Source of the DNA: Salinimicrobium sediminis
GTDB taxonomy: Bacteria > Bacteroidota > Bacteroidia > Flavobacteriales > Flavobacteriaceae
DNA: 64,000 nt
Direction of reading: 5' to 3'
Assembly (NCBI RefSeq): GCF_900215295.1
Contig: NZ_OCMF01000001.1
Location: forward strand, 1,550,001-1,614,000
Notes under the pieces: generated by a model
Told to the model about the DNA's origin: nothing
The model's input: only the letters and a program-made list of their open reading frames with translations
Database searches by the model: none
Part shown: positions 8,513 to 17,162 of the stretch, one piece after another
How positions within the stretch are numbered: the first letter of the stretch is position 1
How the letters are laid out: every line of letters starts with the position of its first letter
Translations under genes and position numbers: made by a program

Positions 8513-8550
8513 TAAACATATAAATCAAACCTTAATAATTAAATCTAAAA

Positions 8551-9132
8551 ATGAAGTTTATGAAACAAGTATTTTCCCTTTTAATGATCGCTTTTTTAAG
8601 CACCACGACTTTTGCCCAAACCACATGGAAAGTGGATCCTGCCCATACCCAGGTCTCTTTTGGAATTACCCATATGGGAATTTCTGAAGTGGAAGGAAGG
8701 TTCAACAAATTTGATGGGAGCATTGTAGCTTCAAAAGATGACTTTAGCGATGCACAGTATCAATTGACTATTGAAGTGCCTTCTATTGATACCGGAGTTG
8801 AAATGCGCGACAACCACCTTAGAAATGCCGATTTCTTTGATGCTGAAAACCATCCAAAAATGACATTTAAGAGCACCTCTTCCAAAAAGGTTAGTGAGAA
8901 CAAATATAAAGTGACCGGAGATCTTACTTTCCATGGAATTACAAAACCTGTTACTCTTGACGTATGGTACCGCGGAACTGTAGAAAATCCTCAAAACGGT
9001 GATGTGATCTCAGGATTCGCCATTTCCGGGGAGGTAAAAAGATCTGACTATAACCTGGGCCCGGATTTTCCTGAAGCCGTATTGAGCGACAGCGTTGTGG
9101 TAGACGTGGACGGAGAGTTCAAAAAACAATAA
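8551..9132 (+). CDS. YceI family protein, exported form
   Basis: The 193-residue paralogue of the protein at 6083 carries a signal peptide (hydrophobic core FSLLMIAFLSTTTFA, cleaved before QTT). The mature part has the same landmarks: WKVDPAHTQVSFGITHMGIS, MRDNHLRNADFFDAENHP and LTFHGITKPVTLDVWYRG. It is expected in the periplasm, binding isoprenoid-type lipids. A strong terminator follows at 9146-9206, which closes the yceI-to-yceI operon. Confidence 0.95.
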   Translation: MKFMKQVFSLLMIAFLSTTTFAQTTWKVDPAHTQVSFGITHMGISEVEGRFNKFDGSIVASKDDFSDAQYQLTIEVPSIDTGVEMRDNHLRNADFFDAENHPKMTFKSTSSKKVSENKYKVTGDLTFHGITKPVTLDVWYRGTVENPQNGDVISGFAISGEVKRSDYNLGPDFPEAVLSDSVVVDVDGEFKKQ

Positions 9133-9145
9133 TCCCCCTTTTTTC

Positions 9146-9206
9146 AGGAAGCCGATGATCTTTTGATAGTTGATTATTAGATCGCCCTACCGGCTTCCTC
9201 TTTTTA
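9146..9206 (+). terminator. Rho-independent terminator with long loop
   Basis: AGGAAGCCG (9146-9154) pairs perfectly with CGGCTTCCT (9191-9199), followed by CTTTTTAC. It comes directly after the second yceI gene. Confidence 0.65.
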
Positions 9207-9257
9207 CAAACAGTTCTTTAACAATGACTTCAGTAAAAATAGGATAACATAAGAAAA

Positions 9258-9695
9258 ATGAAAACATTCACAAATACAAACTTTACGACATCCCAGGTAG
9301 ACCTGGTACTCATCATTTTAAGAATTGGAGTAGGAGTATTGATGCTTACTCACGGACTGCCTAAATTACAAATGTTGTTTGCGGGCGGAGAAATCCAGTT
9401 TCCCGGCGTATTGGGATTAAGCCCCGCAGTTTCACTGGCTCTGGCTGTTCTAACTGAGGTGGTAGGTTCCATCCTTATCATCATTGGTTTGGGAACCCGC
9501 TGGGTGGCTATACCCCTAATCGCAACCATGCTGGTGGCGGTATTCGTATTCCATATTAATGATCCCTTTGCCAATAAAGAATTAGGGCTGCTTTACCTGG
9601 TCCTTTATTTTCCTTTATTGATCCTTGGAAGCGGAAAATATTCTGTAGACCAGGTAATTAATTCCGTGCAAAGTCCTGTGACTGTGGAAGAATAA
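9258..9695 (+). CDS. DoxX family membrane protein
   Basis: The 145-residue protein has four membrane helices and the DoxX landmarks: RIGVGVLMLTHGLPKL near the N-terminus, LALAVLTEVVGSILIIIGLGTRW in the middle and NKELGLLYLVLYFPLLILGSG at the end. DoxX-like proteins are small integral membrane subunits tied to thiol and oxidative stress complexes in some bacteria. The neighbouring DsbA-like and YceI genes fit such a role, but the partner is unknown. It follows a terminator, so it likely has its own promoter. Confidence 0.92.
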   Translation: MKTFTNTNFTTSQVDLVLIILRIGVGVLMLTHGLPKLQMLFAGGEIQFPGVLGLSPAVSLALAVLTEVVGSILIIIGLGTRWVAIPLIATMLVAVFVFHINDPFANKELGLLYLVLYFPLLILGSGKYSVDQVINSVQSPVTVEE

Positions 9696-9795
9696 TTGAT
9701 GTGAGATGAAATTTAAAAATTCCGGTTTTTCGGGCAGGATTTTTATTTTAATTTACTGCAAATGAGGTAGTAACAGGGAGTTTAAATCGAAGGTC

Positions 9796-10449
9796 ATGGA
9801 AATAGTGAGAAGAAGAAAGCTGAAAAAGGATACTACCCTGGGACCCGGAAATATTCTGATTCCCGACATAAGCGGATTTACAAATTTCGTCAATAACATT
9901 GATCTTATTTCGGGAAAGGAAATTAACCAAAGGCTCATAATATCGCTGTTGAAAGAGGACATCCTGGATTTGGAGCTTTCAGAAATTGAAGGAGATGCTG
10001 CCCTGCTGTATAAGTTCGGGAAAAAGCTGAAACCCAATGCGATTTTAAGACAGTATGAGGCCATGCTTTCCAGTTTTTATAAGGAGCAGGAGAAGATCAA
10101 CAGGGAATTTGGGCTGGATTTACAGCTTTCCCTGAAGCTAATAGCTCATTACGGGGAATTTGGGCAGTACGAGCTTGGAAACTTTAAAAAATTGTTTGGC
10201 GCTCCCGTGATTGAGGCTCACCGGCTACTTAAGAATACGGTAAAGAGTCCCATGTACGTACTTATTACAGATGATTTGCTGGAAGGAAAACCTACTACCT
10301 CTGCAATTATGGATCCCAGGTTCTTACGAGGTAGTAAGAGATGTCAGTCCTATAATGATATCAGGAATATAGGCTACACGGTTTTTGATTACGAATCCAA
10401 ATGTTCCCTGGCTGAAATTCTTGAGAGTAGCCTGGAAGAGGAAAGGTAA
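9796..10449 (+). CDS. DUF2652 protein (nucleotidyl-cyclase-like fold)
   Basis: The 217-residue protein has NILIPDISGFTNFVNN near residue 20, which resembles the metal-binding strand of class III adenylate/guanylate cyclases (FxDIxGFT), then LELSEIEGDAALLYKFG around 60-75. This is typical of DUF2652. Catalytic residues of true cyclases are only partly kept, so cyclase activity is doubtful. It is a single gene between DoxX and the Rrf2 regulator. Confidence 0.8.
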   Translation: MEIVRRRKLKKDTTLGPGNILIPDISGFTNFVNNIDLISGKEINQRLIISLLKEDILDLELSEIEGDAALLYKFGKKLKPNAILRQYEAMLSSFYKEQEKINREFGLDLQLSLKLIAHYGEFGQYELGNFKKLFGAPVIEAHRLLKNTVKSPMYVLITDDLLEGKPTTSAIMDPRFLRGSKRCQSYNDIRNIGYTVFDYESKCSLAEILESSLEEER

Positions 10450-10541
10450 GCGTTATATCAAAGTTTTTCTCAGCTTTTCAAAAATGACCTTTTTCTCCTT
10501 TATTCTATTTTCTCTATTTTTGGAGTAGTTGAAAATAGTTT

Positions 10542-10979
10542 ATGATCTCCAAATCCTGCAAATATGCCATACGCGCAGCCGTCTTTATTGCTTCTAAAGC
10601 AAGTGAGGACGTGAAGCTGGGTGTAAAAGAGATCGCGCGGGAAATTGAAGCTCCTACCGCTTTTACAGCTAAGCTTCTGCAAACCCTTAATAAGCATAAG
10701 ATCGTCACCTCTCTAAAAGGGCCTTATGGAGGCTTCTTCTGTGAGAAATATCAATTGAATTTACCAGTGCTGGATGTGGTAAATGCTATTGACGGCCTCG
10801 CCATTTTTAAGGAATGTGTAATGGGTTTGCATCAATGTTCAGACGTGCATCCCTGTCCCATGCATCATAGGTATGCCAGTACCAGGGATGAATTCCTTAA
10901 GACTTTTAGCGATACTACCCTGTTAGGCCTGGCAAACGACATTTCTGCCGGGGCTACTTTTCTTACCAATCCGGACTAA
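10542..10979 (+). CDS. Rrf2 family regulator with Fe-S cysteines
   Basis: The 145-residue protein has an N-terminal winged helix (KSCKYAIRAAVFIAS, then IAREIEAPTAFTAKLLQTL) typical of Rrf2 regulators, and a wing KGPYGGFF. Three cysteines near residues 87-100 (CVMGLHQCSDVHPC, spacing C-x6-C-x5-C) are placed like the Fe-S ligands of NsrR and IscR. It therefore probably senses NO, oxidants or iron-sulfur status. The genes just downstream (DUF6448 protein and cupredoxin), with a consensus promoter at 11032-11064, are possible targets. Confidence 0.9.
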   Translation: MISKSCKYAIRAAVFIASKASEDVKLGVKEIAREIEAPTAFTAKLLQTLNKHKIVTSLKGPYGGFFCEKYQLNLPVLDVVNAIDGLAIFKECVMGLHQCSDVHPCPMHHRYASTRDEFLKTFSDTTLLGLANDISAGATFLTNPD

Positions 10980-11031
10980 ACTCCTTTAGAATAATTCCTT
11001 TTATAAAGTTTGAAGTAATATAAAAGACAAG

Positions 11032-11064
11032 TTTGTCCTCTATGGATTTTTTTGCTTATCTTTG
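11032..11064 (+). promoter_or_regulatory. Consensus promoter upstream of DUF6448 gene
   Basis: TTTG (11032-11035) and TATCTTTG (11057-11064) are 21 bp apart and fit the Bacteroidetes -33/-7 consensus. Because the -7 box overlaps a possible TTG start at 11062, the ATG at 11089 must be the real start of the next gene. Confidence 0.8.
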
Positions 11065-11088
11065 TTTAATAATTTAAAATTTCAGGCT

Positions 11089-11700
11089 ATGAAAAAAGAC
11101 GTGAGAAATGAAAGATGGAGGAGAATGTTCTTTATGGCTGCTCTTGCATTTGTTTTATGGATGCTCCCGCAGCAGGCTTCGGCACACTGCGACTCCTATG
11201 ACGGTCCTGTTATTAAAGATGCAATGGCAGCACTGGAGGCAAAGGATGTGACCCCGGTTCTAAAATGGATCGAACCTCAACATGAAGAGGAAATTACCAG
11301 CTTATTCAAGAAAACTGTAAAATTTAAAAATGCTGACCCGGAGATCTATGAACTCCTGGAAAAGCACTTTTTTGAAACGCTTGTGCGTCTCCATAGAGAA
11401 GGGGAGGGAGCACCCTACACCGGACTCAAGCCTGCGGGTTCCACCTCAAAGATCATTCAGATGACCGATGCCGCTTTACACGAAGAAGAACCGGAACCTC
11501 TCATTTCCGCTCTCAAATCCCATCTGGAGAAGGTGGTAAGAGAAAAATATGAGAAAGTGGAGCGGCTCAAAAATGATAAAGATGCGTCCCCCGCGGCAGG
11601 CCGCAAATTTGTTACAGCCTATGTGGATTATACCCATACCATAGAAGCATTGCACGAGCTAATGACCCATAGCGACGATCCACATCCAGCCCATAAGTAA
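11089..11700 (+). CDS. DUF6448 family exported protein
   Basis: From the ATG at 11089 the protein has 203 residues with a signal peptide (MFFMAALAFVLWMLPQQASA) and a mature start HCDSYDGPVIKDAM. The HCD N-terminus right after cleavage, together with HSDDPHPAHK at the C-terminus, suggests metal binding, but that is inference. DUF6448 proteins are common in Bacteroidetes and have no known function. It is followed 28 bp later by an azurin-like copper protein, so a link to copper or nitrosative stress is plausible. Confidence 0.8.
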   Translation: MKKDVRNERWRRMFFMAALAFVLWMLPQQASAHCDSYDGPVIKDAMAALEAKDVTPVLKWIEPQHEEEITSLFKKTVKFKNADPEIYELLEKHFFETLVRLHREGEGAPYTGLKPAGSTSKIIQMTDAALHEEEPEPLISALKSHLEKVVREKYEKVERLKNDKDASPAAGRKFVTAYVDYTHTIEALHELMTHSDDPHPAHK

Positions 11701-11728
11701 GAACTATTAAATTTTAATTTTTATAATC

Positions 11729-12205
11729 ATGAATATGCATTTTTTAAGCCTAACAATCGCTTTTTTACTGGCATTGACCGGAATCAATCATAATCCCGGT
11801 ATTGCCGCCATGAATAATACCAACGAAAACTTTCAGCCCGTGAAGACGATCGTTATCAATTCAAATGATCAGATGCGTTTTGATACGAATGAGATTCGCG
11901 TGAAAGCAGGGGAAAAGATCAAGCTGACTCTGAACCATACCGGAAAGCTTCCCAAAAATGCCATGGGGCACAACTTTGTGCTGCTTGAAGCCGGTACCGA
12001 TGTTGCTAAATTCTCCCAGGCAGCTATGAATGCAAAAGCTACCGAATACATTCCTTCAAAAGGAGTTATAGCTCATACCAAACTCATTGGAGGGGGAGAA
12101 TCCACAACTATCGAATTTACTGCCCCCAAAAAAGGGACCTACGAATTCATCTGTAGTTTTCCCGGCCATTACGCTATGATGAAGGGTAAATTTATTGTGG
12201 AATAA
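11729..12205 (+). CDS. Azurin-like cupredoxin
   Basis: The 158-residue exported protein has a signal sequence (FLSLTIAFLLALTGI) and a cupredoxin domain. All four type 1 copper ligands are visible: His in AMGHNFVLL, and Cys, His and Met in CSFPGHYAMMKG near the C-terminus, exactly as in azurin. It should carry single electrons in the periplasm, for example to a cytochrome c peroxidase or nitrite reductase, neither of which is in this window. It is probably cotranscribed with the DUF6448 gene and ends at a strong terminator. Confidence 0.95.
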   Translation: MNMHFLSLTIAFLLALTGINHNPGIAAMNNTNENFQPVKTIVINSNDQMRFDTNEIRVKAGEKIKLTLNHTGKLPKNAMGHNFVLLEAGTDVAKFSQAAMNAKATEYIPSKGVIAHTKLIGGGESTTIEFTAPKKGTYEFICSFPGHYAMMKGKFIVE

Positions 12206-12225
12206 CCTGTTTTTTTCTGAAAGTG

Positions 12226-12263
12226 CACGGGCCGGAAGATATTCTTTTGGCCCGTGTTTTTTT
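12226..12263 (+). terminator. Rho-independent terminator
   Basis: CACGGGCC (12226-12233) pairs perfectly with GGCCCGTG (12249-12256), followed by a run of seven T. It ends the cupredoxin operon. Confidence 0.9.
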
Positions 12264-12299
12264 GAGCCTGTCATTTCCGGTTTCCGCTGAAGGAATTCT

Positions 12300-12307
12300 T
12301 ATTTTTG
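12300..12307 (+). promoter_or_regulatory. -7 box very close to a start codon
   Basis: TATTTTTG matches TAnnTTTG and lies only 7 nt before the ATG at 12315, so the transcript would be almost leaderless. No clear -33 TTG is found at the right distance, so the call is tentative. Confidence 0.4.
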
Positions 12308-12314
12308 CAGGGCT

Positions 12315-12956
12315 ATGAAAAAATCCCTGAGTTACCTGTGGCCTCTTACCAAAAGCTACGAATCCCACTATAATGGCAAACTGGAAGTCACCTGGATCAA
12401 CGGGCGAAAAGTGCTGGATAGTCAACATGCGAATTACTCCTATGGCCCCCTGCAGGAAGTGCTTGATCTCGGCCTTGCTGAAATTCGGGCAGATCGCGCT
12501 GCCCCTATCCTTCTCCTAGGCCTTGGCGGCGGAAGCGCAATTCCCCTGCTGCGGAAGAAATACAATTACTACGGAAAGATCACCGCGGTAGAACTTGATG
12601 CTTCCATTATAGAGATTGCAAAAACCGAATTCTCAATAGAGGAGCATCAACCTCTCGAAATAATTTGTGCAGATGCTGAAGATTTTGTGAACACGACCTC
12701 CGGTAAATTCGGATTAATTATCATCGACTTATTCCTGGACCTGCGGGTGCCCGAAAAATTCTTTTCCCAACTTTTTTGGCAAAACATTTCCCGCCTTTTG
12801 AGGCCGGAAGGCAAGGTTTTATTCAACGCCGGTATAAATTCTGCTCATGAGGTTCAAATCGACAATCTTCTGGAAAATGCCGGTTTTGATCTAAATTTCA
12901 GAAAGAAAGAAGAGGTGTATGGTAGTAACACCTTGTTATTTGCAGAACGTAATTAA
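12315..12956 (+). CDS. Spermidine-synthase-like methyltransferase-fold protein
   Basis: The 213-residue protein has a class I SAM-type Rossmann core: ILLLGLGGGSAIPLLRKK near residue 65 (motif I), ITAVELDASIIEIA near 93 (motif II acidic residue) and FGLIIIDLFLDLRVP near 134. The layout is that of the spermidine synthase/SpeE-like family without its N-terminal beta domain. In Bacteroidetes such proteins are usually annotated only as spermidine synthase or fused-MFS relatives. Polyamine synthesis seems to be covered by other genes at 33.6-37 kb, so its substrate is open. Confidence 0.75.
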   Translation: MKKSLSYLWPLTKSYESHYNGKLEVTWINGRKVLDSQHANYSYGPLQEVLDLGLAEIRADRAAPILLLGLGGGSAIPLLRKKYNYYGKITAVELDASIIEIAKTEFSIEEHQPLEIICADAEDFVNTTSGKFGLIIIDLFLDLRVPEKFFSQLFWQNISRLLRPEGKVLFNAGINSAHEVQIDNLLENAGFDLNFRKKEEVYGSNTLLFAERN

Positions 12957-13045
12957 TCGGGAAATCCAAACTGCGACCTAATTTTTCTTTTCTAATTCAC
13001 ACTCATGCCTTAAATGCACATAGAATGATGTAATCTTTCACTTTT

Positions 13046-13174
13046 CTACTGCATTCTTATCTTTTCCAGCATCTTTTTCCTGTTTTCACTGTCAGGATTC
13101 ATTAGAGTGGATCTGTCGTAATTGCTAATTGCTTTTTCTTTTAGTCCGTCCACCATATAGGCTTCTCCGGAAGA
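13046..13174 (-). pseudogene. Remnant of a TPR-repeat protein C-terminus
   Basis: On the minus strand a 42-codon frame reads GEAYMVDGLKEKAISNYDRS followed by a stretch with MNPDSENRKKMLEKI and a stop. This is the classic final TPR unit of longer proteins, for example C-terminal TPRs of serine hydrolases. There is no start codon or upstream body; it begins right behind the stop of the small membrane protein gene. It is best read as the tail of a deleted gene. Confidence 0.5.
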
Positions 13175-13176
13175 AG

Positions 13177-13521
13177 TCAGAGAATATTGTAAAAGCGCAG
13201 TAATACAAGTAGAACACCAATCAGGAAAATAGTAGTAAAAATGATCTTGTTGTACTTCGCCAGCCAGTTAGGTAAAAAGATATCAAAATTTTCCTTTTTT
13301 GAATCCGAATATTTTCTGGCAATTAAAGTAATTGGACAAAACATTTTGAAAAGAATCAGGATCAAACCTTCTCCCACAACTAATCCTATAGAGATCCAGG
13401 TAAAAGGAGTGATCTTACCGGATATTCCCGAATAGACGACGTAGAAAATAATAAAAACAAAAAATGACCACACCGCAGTGTGCAGCAATTTTATAAAGAG
13501 AAGTGCATTTTCTCTGCCCAT
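13177..13521 (-). CDS. Small membrane protein, DUF2784-like
   Basis: The 114-residue protein has three or four membrane helices (LLHTAVWSFFVFIIFYVVYS, WISIGLVVGEGLILILF, IIFTTIFLIGVLLVLLRF) and the central CPITLIARKYSDSKKENFDI. This loop is conserved in a small family found in Bacteroidetes with no known function and is reminiscent of DUF2784. It is a single gene on the minus strand. Its stop codon directly abuts the TPR remnant, which suggests a deletion junction. Confidence 0.65.
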   Translation of the reverse strand: MGRENALLFIKLLHTAVWSFFVFIIFYVVYSGISGKITPFTWISIGLVVGEGLILILFKMFCPITLIARKYSDSKKENFDIFLPNWLAKYNKIIFTTIFLIGVLLVLLRFYNIL

Positions 13522-13631
13522 CGCCCTGGTTTTTTTTCCGGAGGAAGGAATTATACCTAAAGTTAATCAAAAGCTGTTCAGGCTAAATAAGAAAAGATCG
13601 GGAATTCGAAGTTCAGAAATAGCAGCAAATA

Positions 13632-14027
13632 CTACATGCTACCCATTAATATCAGGAAGAATATCATGGCAATAGCTATAGAAATAAGAGTGGGTTTCAC
13701 CCAACTCTTCTTTTTAAAGGGAAAGTCACTGCCAATATACTTGTTCCAGAAGAACTCATTCAAAATGGCGGCTCCAATGACATTGGCGACAATTGTAAGG
13801 CTGGGAGAAAGGGAGAAAGCCTGCATGGCCACGGCAGTGGCGATCACAAAAAGAAATGCAAACAAACCTACTAAAAGCGTGGGTTTATTCTTTCCCAGGC
13901 TTCGCAGGTTTACCATGAGCAATGCGGCAGCAAAGATCGTTGAGAAAAGAATGGCGAACATGAGGATAAGCGTTTTGGAATAGAGTCCCGCTAATTCTTT
14001 TTCAAAGTTATCTTCCTGTTCGATCAT
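13632..14027 (-). CDS. Four-helix membrane protein of unknown function
   Basis: I use the ATG at 14027 (MIEQEDNFEKEL...), because the longer frame adds a poorly structured, Cys-containing leader. The 131-residue protein has four membrane helices with two pairs separated by WNKYIGSDFPFKKKSWVKP. It resembles small uncharacterised Bacteroidetes membrane proteins. It is divergent from the MFS transporter gene; the 173 bp between them would hold both promoters. Confidence 0.55.
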   Translation of the reverse strand: MIEQEDNFEKELAGLYSKTLILMFAILFSTIFAAALLMVNLRSLGKNKPTLLVGLFAFLFVIATAVAMQAFSLSPSLTIVANVIGAAILNEFFWNKYIGSDFPFKKKSWVKPTLISIAIAMIFFLILMGSM

Positions 14028-14200
14028 AGGTAAAATCTGGTTTTGCGGTGGCAAATTTACGGGTTTTTGCCTGATAAATTTGCAGCAGGAACAAGCGATT
14101 TCCGGGGAAATTATCTGGTTGACTGACACTCATCATAAATCTGTTCGCCTGTATATTTTTATTTTGCCTTTTCAACCAATATGATGAACTTCCCGGCTGT

Positions 14201-15484
14201 ATGAAAAAAACTAAGAACAGGTGGCTTATAGCCGCATCTGCGGTAGGGATCCACCTATCCATTGGTTCTGTCTATGCCTGGAGTGTATATACGACTCCCC
14301 TGACGCAACAGTTGGGGTGGGACCTAAAGGAGACCCAATTCACTTTTAGTCTGGCGATCTTCTTTTTAGGCATATCCGCAGCTTTTTTAGGTCATTTCCT
14401 GGAAAAGAAGGGACCCCAAAGATCGGGTATTTTGACGGCCATCCTTTTTGGAGTGGGTATTGCCGGTTCGGGTATTGCTATTGAATTGGAGTCGGTTTAC
14501 CTCCTCTATCTTTTCTACGGTCTTTTGGGGGGAATAGGTCTTGGGCTCGGTTATATTACCCCTGTCTCGACCCTCATTAAATGGTTTCCCGATAAACCCG
14601 GGTTGGCGACAGGAATGGCGGTAATGGGTTTTGGTTTTGCAGCGCTCATCAGCAGTCCTCTAATAGTTTATCTAATAGGGTTTGTAGGGATTGCAAATAC
14701 TTTTTACCTCATGGGAAGCATATATTTTATAGTTATACTTCTGTCTTCGCTGTATCTTGCTTCACCCCCGGCCGAATGGGCTCCGGTTAATGCCGGAAAG
14801 GTGACAAAGAAAGTGGAGCAGGCATCTGTGCAGCTCACGGCTGGAGAGGCGGTAAAGACCCGACGCTTCTGGCTGCTATGGCTTATGTTCTTTATCAATA
14901 TCTCCTGCGGAATCGCTATAATTTCAGCCGCATCCCCCATGGCACAGGAATTTGCAGGATTGACCGTTGTGGCTGCAGCTACAATGGTGGGAGTGATGGG
15001 CTTGTTTAACGGCCTTGGCCGCCTAGGTTGGGCTTCCCTTTCAGATGCTATTGGCAGACCTAATGTCTTTAGTGCTTTTTTCATCATTCAGATGTTGGCA
15101 TTCCTGGGGCTTCCGCAAGTGGAGGATCCTTTATTGTTCCAGCTATTCATCTTTGTGATCATCTCCTGTTACGGCGGCGGATTTGCCACCATGCCTGCTT
15201 TTCTGAAAGACCTTTTTGGCACCAAACAATTAGGAATTATCCTTGGCTATATGCTCACAGCCTGGGCGACGGCTGGCATGGCCGGTCCTTTATTGGCGGC
15301 TTGGGCGCGCTCCGTGTCCAACAGCTATAATTCGACCCTGTATATATTTTCGGGGTTTTTATTCGTCGCTCTCCTGCTTTCGTTGCTTATCCGGAAGGAT
15401 ATTCAGGGCCTTGAATCAACAACCCGGGAAGAAGAAAAGAAAATTAGATCTGTTGATGCTGCTGTGCACTCTTCGGAAGTATAA
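14201..15484 (+). CDS. OFA-family MFS transporter (oxalate/formate antiporter-like)
   Basis: The 427-residue protein has 12 membrane helices and the hallmarks of the OFA branch of the major facilitator superfamily: HLSIGSVYAWSVYTTPL in helix 1, GGIGLGLGYITPVSTLIKWFP in helix 4 and the large loop with CGIAIISAASPMAQEF in helix 7. Members exchange monocarboxylates such as oxalate, formate, lactate or pyruvate; the substrate cannot be read from the sequence. It is monocistronic, with no decarboxylase gene beside it, so oxalate is not favoured. Confidence 0.88.
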   Translation: MKKTKNRWLIAASAVGIHLSIGSVYAWSVYTTPLTQQLGWDLKETQFTFSLAIFFLGISAAFLGHFLEKKGPQRSGILTAILFGVGIAGSGIAIELESVYLLYLFYGLLGGIGLGLGYITPVSTLIKWFPDKPGLATGMAVMGFGFAALISSPLIVYLIGFVGIANTFYLMGSIYFIVILLSSLYLASPPAEWAPVNAGKVTKKVEQASVQLTAGEAVKTRRFWLLWLMFFINISCGIAIISAASPMAQEFAGLTVVAAATMVGVMGLFNGLGRLGWASLSDAIGRPNVFSAFFIIQMLAFLGLPQVEDPLLFQLFIFVIISCYGGGFATMPAFLKDLFGTKQLGIILGYMLTAWATAGMAGPLLAAWARSVSNSYNSTLYIFSGFLFVALLLSLLIRKDIQGLESTTREEEKKIRSVDAAVHSSEV

Positions 15485-15631
15485 ACATCTTCAGTTTTTT
15501 GATCAACCGTCAAAAGATCTGCCGGAGGTGACCATCTACTGATGCTTAACGTGCAGCTTTTCAAACATTTTGAAAATTATCCTGTTGGGAGGTAAGGAGA
15601 TAACTAATATCTTTATTCTCTAAACCAATTC

Positions 15632-17023
15632 ATGAAAAGATTTTTCACCTTTTTAATTATTTTGTCGCTCCTGGCAGTGGGAATAGTCATTTACATTTAC
15701 TACCCCCGTCTCAATCTCATTACAGGTTTTGCAGCAAAGAACATGTGTTCCTGCGTTTTTGAAGCAGGAAGGGACCCCGAAACTGTAACCGCACAGGACA
15801 ATAATTTTGATCCCGTTAATCTTGCTGAAACCGAGGTGGATCATGAAAATCTTTCGGCTTCTTCCACAGTCTTTGGTTTAAAGAAGCGTACGGCAGTTTA
15901 TAATCAGGGGTTTGGATGTACCCTGTTACCGGAAGATTCCAAAAATAAAGATCTATTCAAATCCCGGCCAAAAAGGACATTTTTAGAAAGTAGTACTCCT
16001 TACCCCTTCGGAAATGAAAAACCCATAGACACCACTTTTGCTGAAGTTGATTATTCACAACTGGGTACAGCTCTTGAAAACGCCTTTTTTGAAGCCAATA
16101 AAACCAGGGCAGTTGTGGTGCTGTATAAAGACCACCTGATAGCTGAAAAATATGCTCCCGGTTTTACCGAAGAGACCAAATTGCTGGGCTGGTCTATGAC
16201 AAAAAGTATAACCAGTGCAGTTTTGGGGGTGCTGGAAAAGAAGGGACAGGTAAATTTAAAAGAAGATGATCTTTTTCCGGAATGGGAAAAGGACGCAAGG
16301 GTAGAGATCACTTTGGATGATCTGCTTCAAATGAATAGCGGCCTGGCCTGGGAGGAGGATTATACCAAAATATCAGATGTCACAAAAATGCTGTTTTTAG
16401 CCGAAGATATGACCCGGGTTCAATTGCATAAGAAACTGGTAGGGGAGCCGGGAAGCGTTTGGAATTATTCTTCGGGGACAACTAATTTAATCTCGGGATT
16501 TATTCGGGATCAATTTGGTAGTCATGAAGCTTATCTCGATTTCTGGTATACCCAATTGATAGATAAGATAGGAATGCATTCCATGACCCTGGAGCCGGAT
16601 CTTGCAGGGAATTATGTTGGCTCTTCCTATTCCTGGGCTACGGCACGCGATTGGGCCAAATTCGGGCTGCTTTACCTGCATAAAGGAAACTGGAATGGAG
16701 AACAGGTATTAAACGAATCCTGGGTAAATTATACCGTGCAACCTGTGGTAGGATCAGACGGACAGTACGGTGCGCATTTTTGGCTTAATGCCGGCGGAAT
16801 TTATCCCGATGTTCCCCGCGATCTTTTTTCTGCCAATGGTTTCCAGGGACAACATGTTTTCATTATTCCTTCTGAAGATCTTGTAGTAGTAAGATTCGGC
16901 TTGGTGGAACATCCCGATTTCGACATCAATCTTTTTCTGAAACAAGTTATTGAGGCAGTAAATTCTAAAATTAATGGAGTTGTCCCTCAGCAAAAGCAAA
17001 CTGTTTCAGAAGTTAAAATCTGA
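15632..17023 (+). CDS. Serine hydrolase, beta-lactamase/NylB-like
   Basis: The 463-residue protein has an N-terminal membrane anchor (FLIILSLLAVGIVIYIYY) and a penicillin-binding-fold hydrolase domain. The SxxK motif is SMTK at 188-191, the YxS/N-type motif is YSS at 279-281 within WNYSSGTTN, and a third-motif region is FQGQHVFI near 406. This pattern fits class C/6-aminohexanoate-dimer-hydrolase-like esterases more than true beta-lactamases. The substrate is unknown. It should face the periplasm. It is monocistronic. Confidence 0.88.
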   Translation: MKRFFTFLIILSLLAVGIVIYIYYPRLNLITGFAAKNMCSCVFEAGRDPETVTAQDNNFDPVNLAETEVDHENLSASSTVFGLKKRTAVYNQGFGCTLLPEDSKNKDLFKSRPKRTFLESSTPYPFGNEKPIDTTFAEVDYSQLGTALENAFFEANKTRAVVVLYKDHLIAEKYAPGFTEETKLLGWSMTKSITSAVLGVLEKKGQVNLKEDDLFPEWEKDARVEITLDDLLQMNSGLAWEEDYTKISDVTKMLFLAEDMTRVQLHKKLVGEPGSVWNYSSGTTNLISGFIRDQFGSHEAYLDFWYTQLIDKIGMHSMTLEPDLAGNYVGSSYSWATARDWAKFGLLYLHKGNWNGEQVLNESWVNYTVQPVVGSDGQYGAHFWLNAGGIYPDVPRDLFSANGFQGQHVFIIPSEDLVVVRFGLVEHPDFDINLFLKQVIEAVNSKINGVVPQQKQTVSEVKI

Positions 17024-17162
17024 TCAGTAAAACCTGAACCTCTTACTTAAATTGTAACCATTTTCTTTCCATTCTTAAAGTTCTGCTAAATCTGTAGCCA
17101 TTTTAAAATTTGCTCTGCCCAAAGCCGTTTTTAAACAGAATAACCATTCAAAATTTTTAACA

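Noticed and set aside
11062-11088. TTG start 27 bp upstream for the DUF6448 gene
   Set aside because: It overlaps the -7 box TATCTTTG at 11057-11064, so it could not be transcribed in full; the ATG at 11089 gives a clean signal peptide.
12315-12956. True spermidine synthase (speE)
   Set aside because: The N-terminal beta domain is reduced and the gene is far from the polyamine operon; only the methyltransferase-type core is clear.
14201-15484. Oxalate uptake system
   Set aside because: The transporter is of the OFA type, but no oxalyl-CoA decarboxylase or formyl-CoA transferase gene is beside it.
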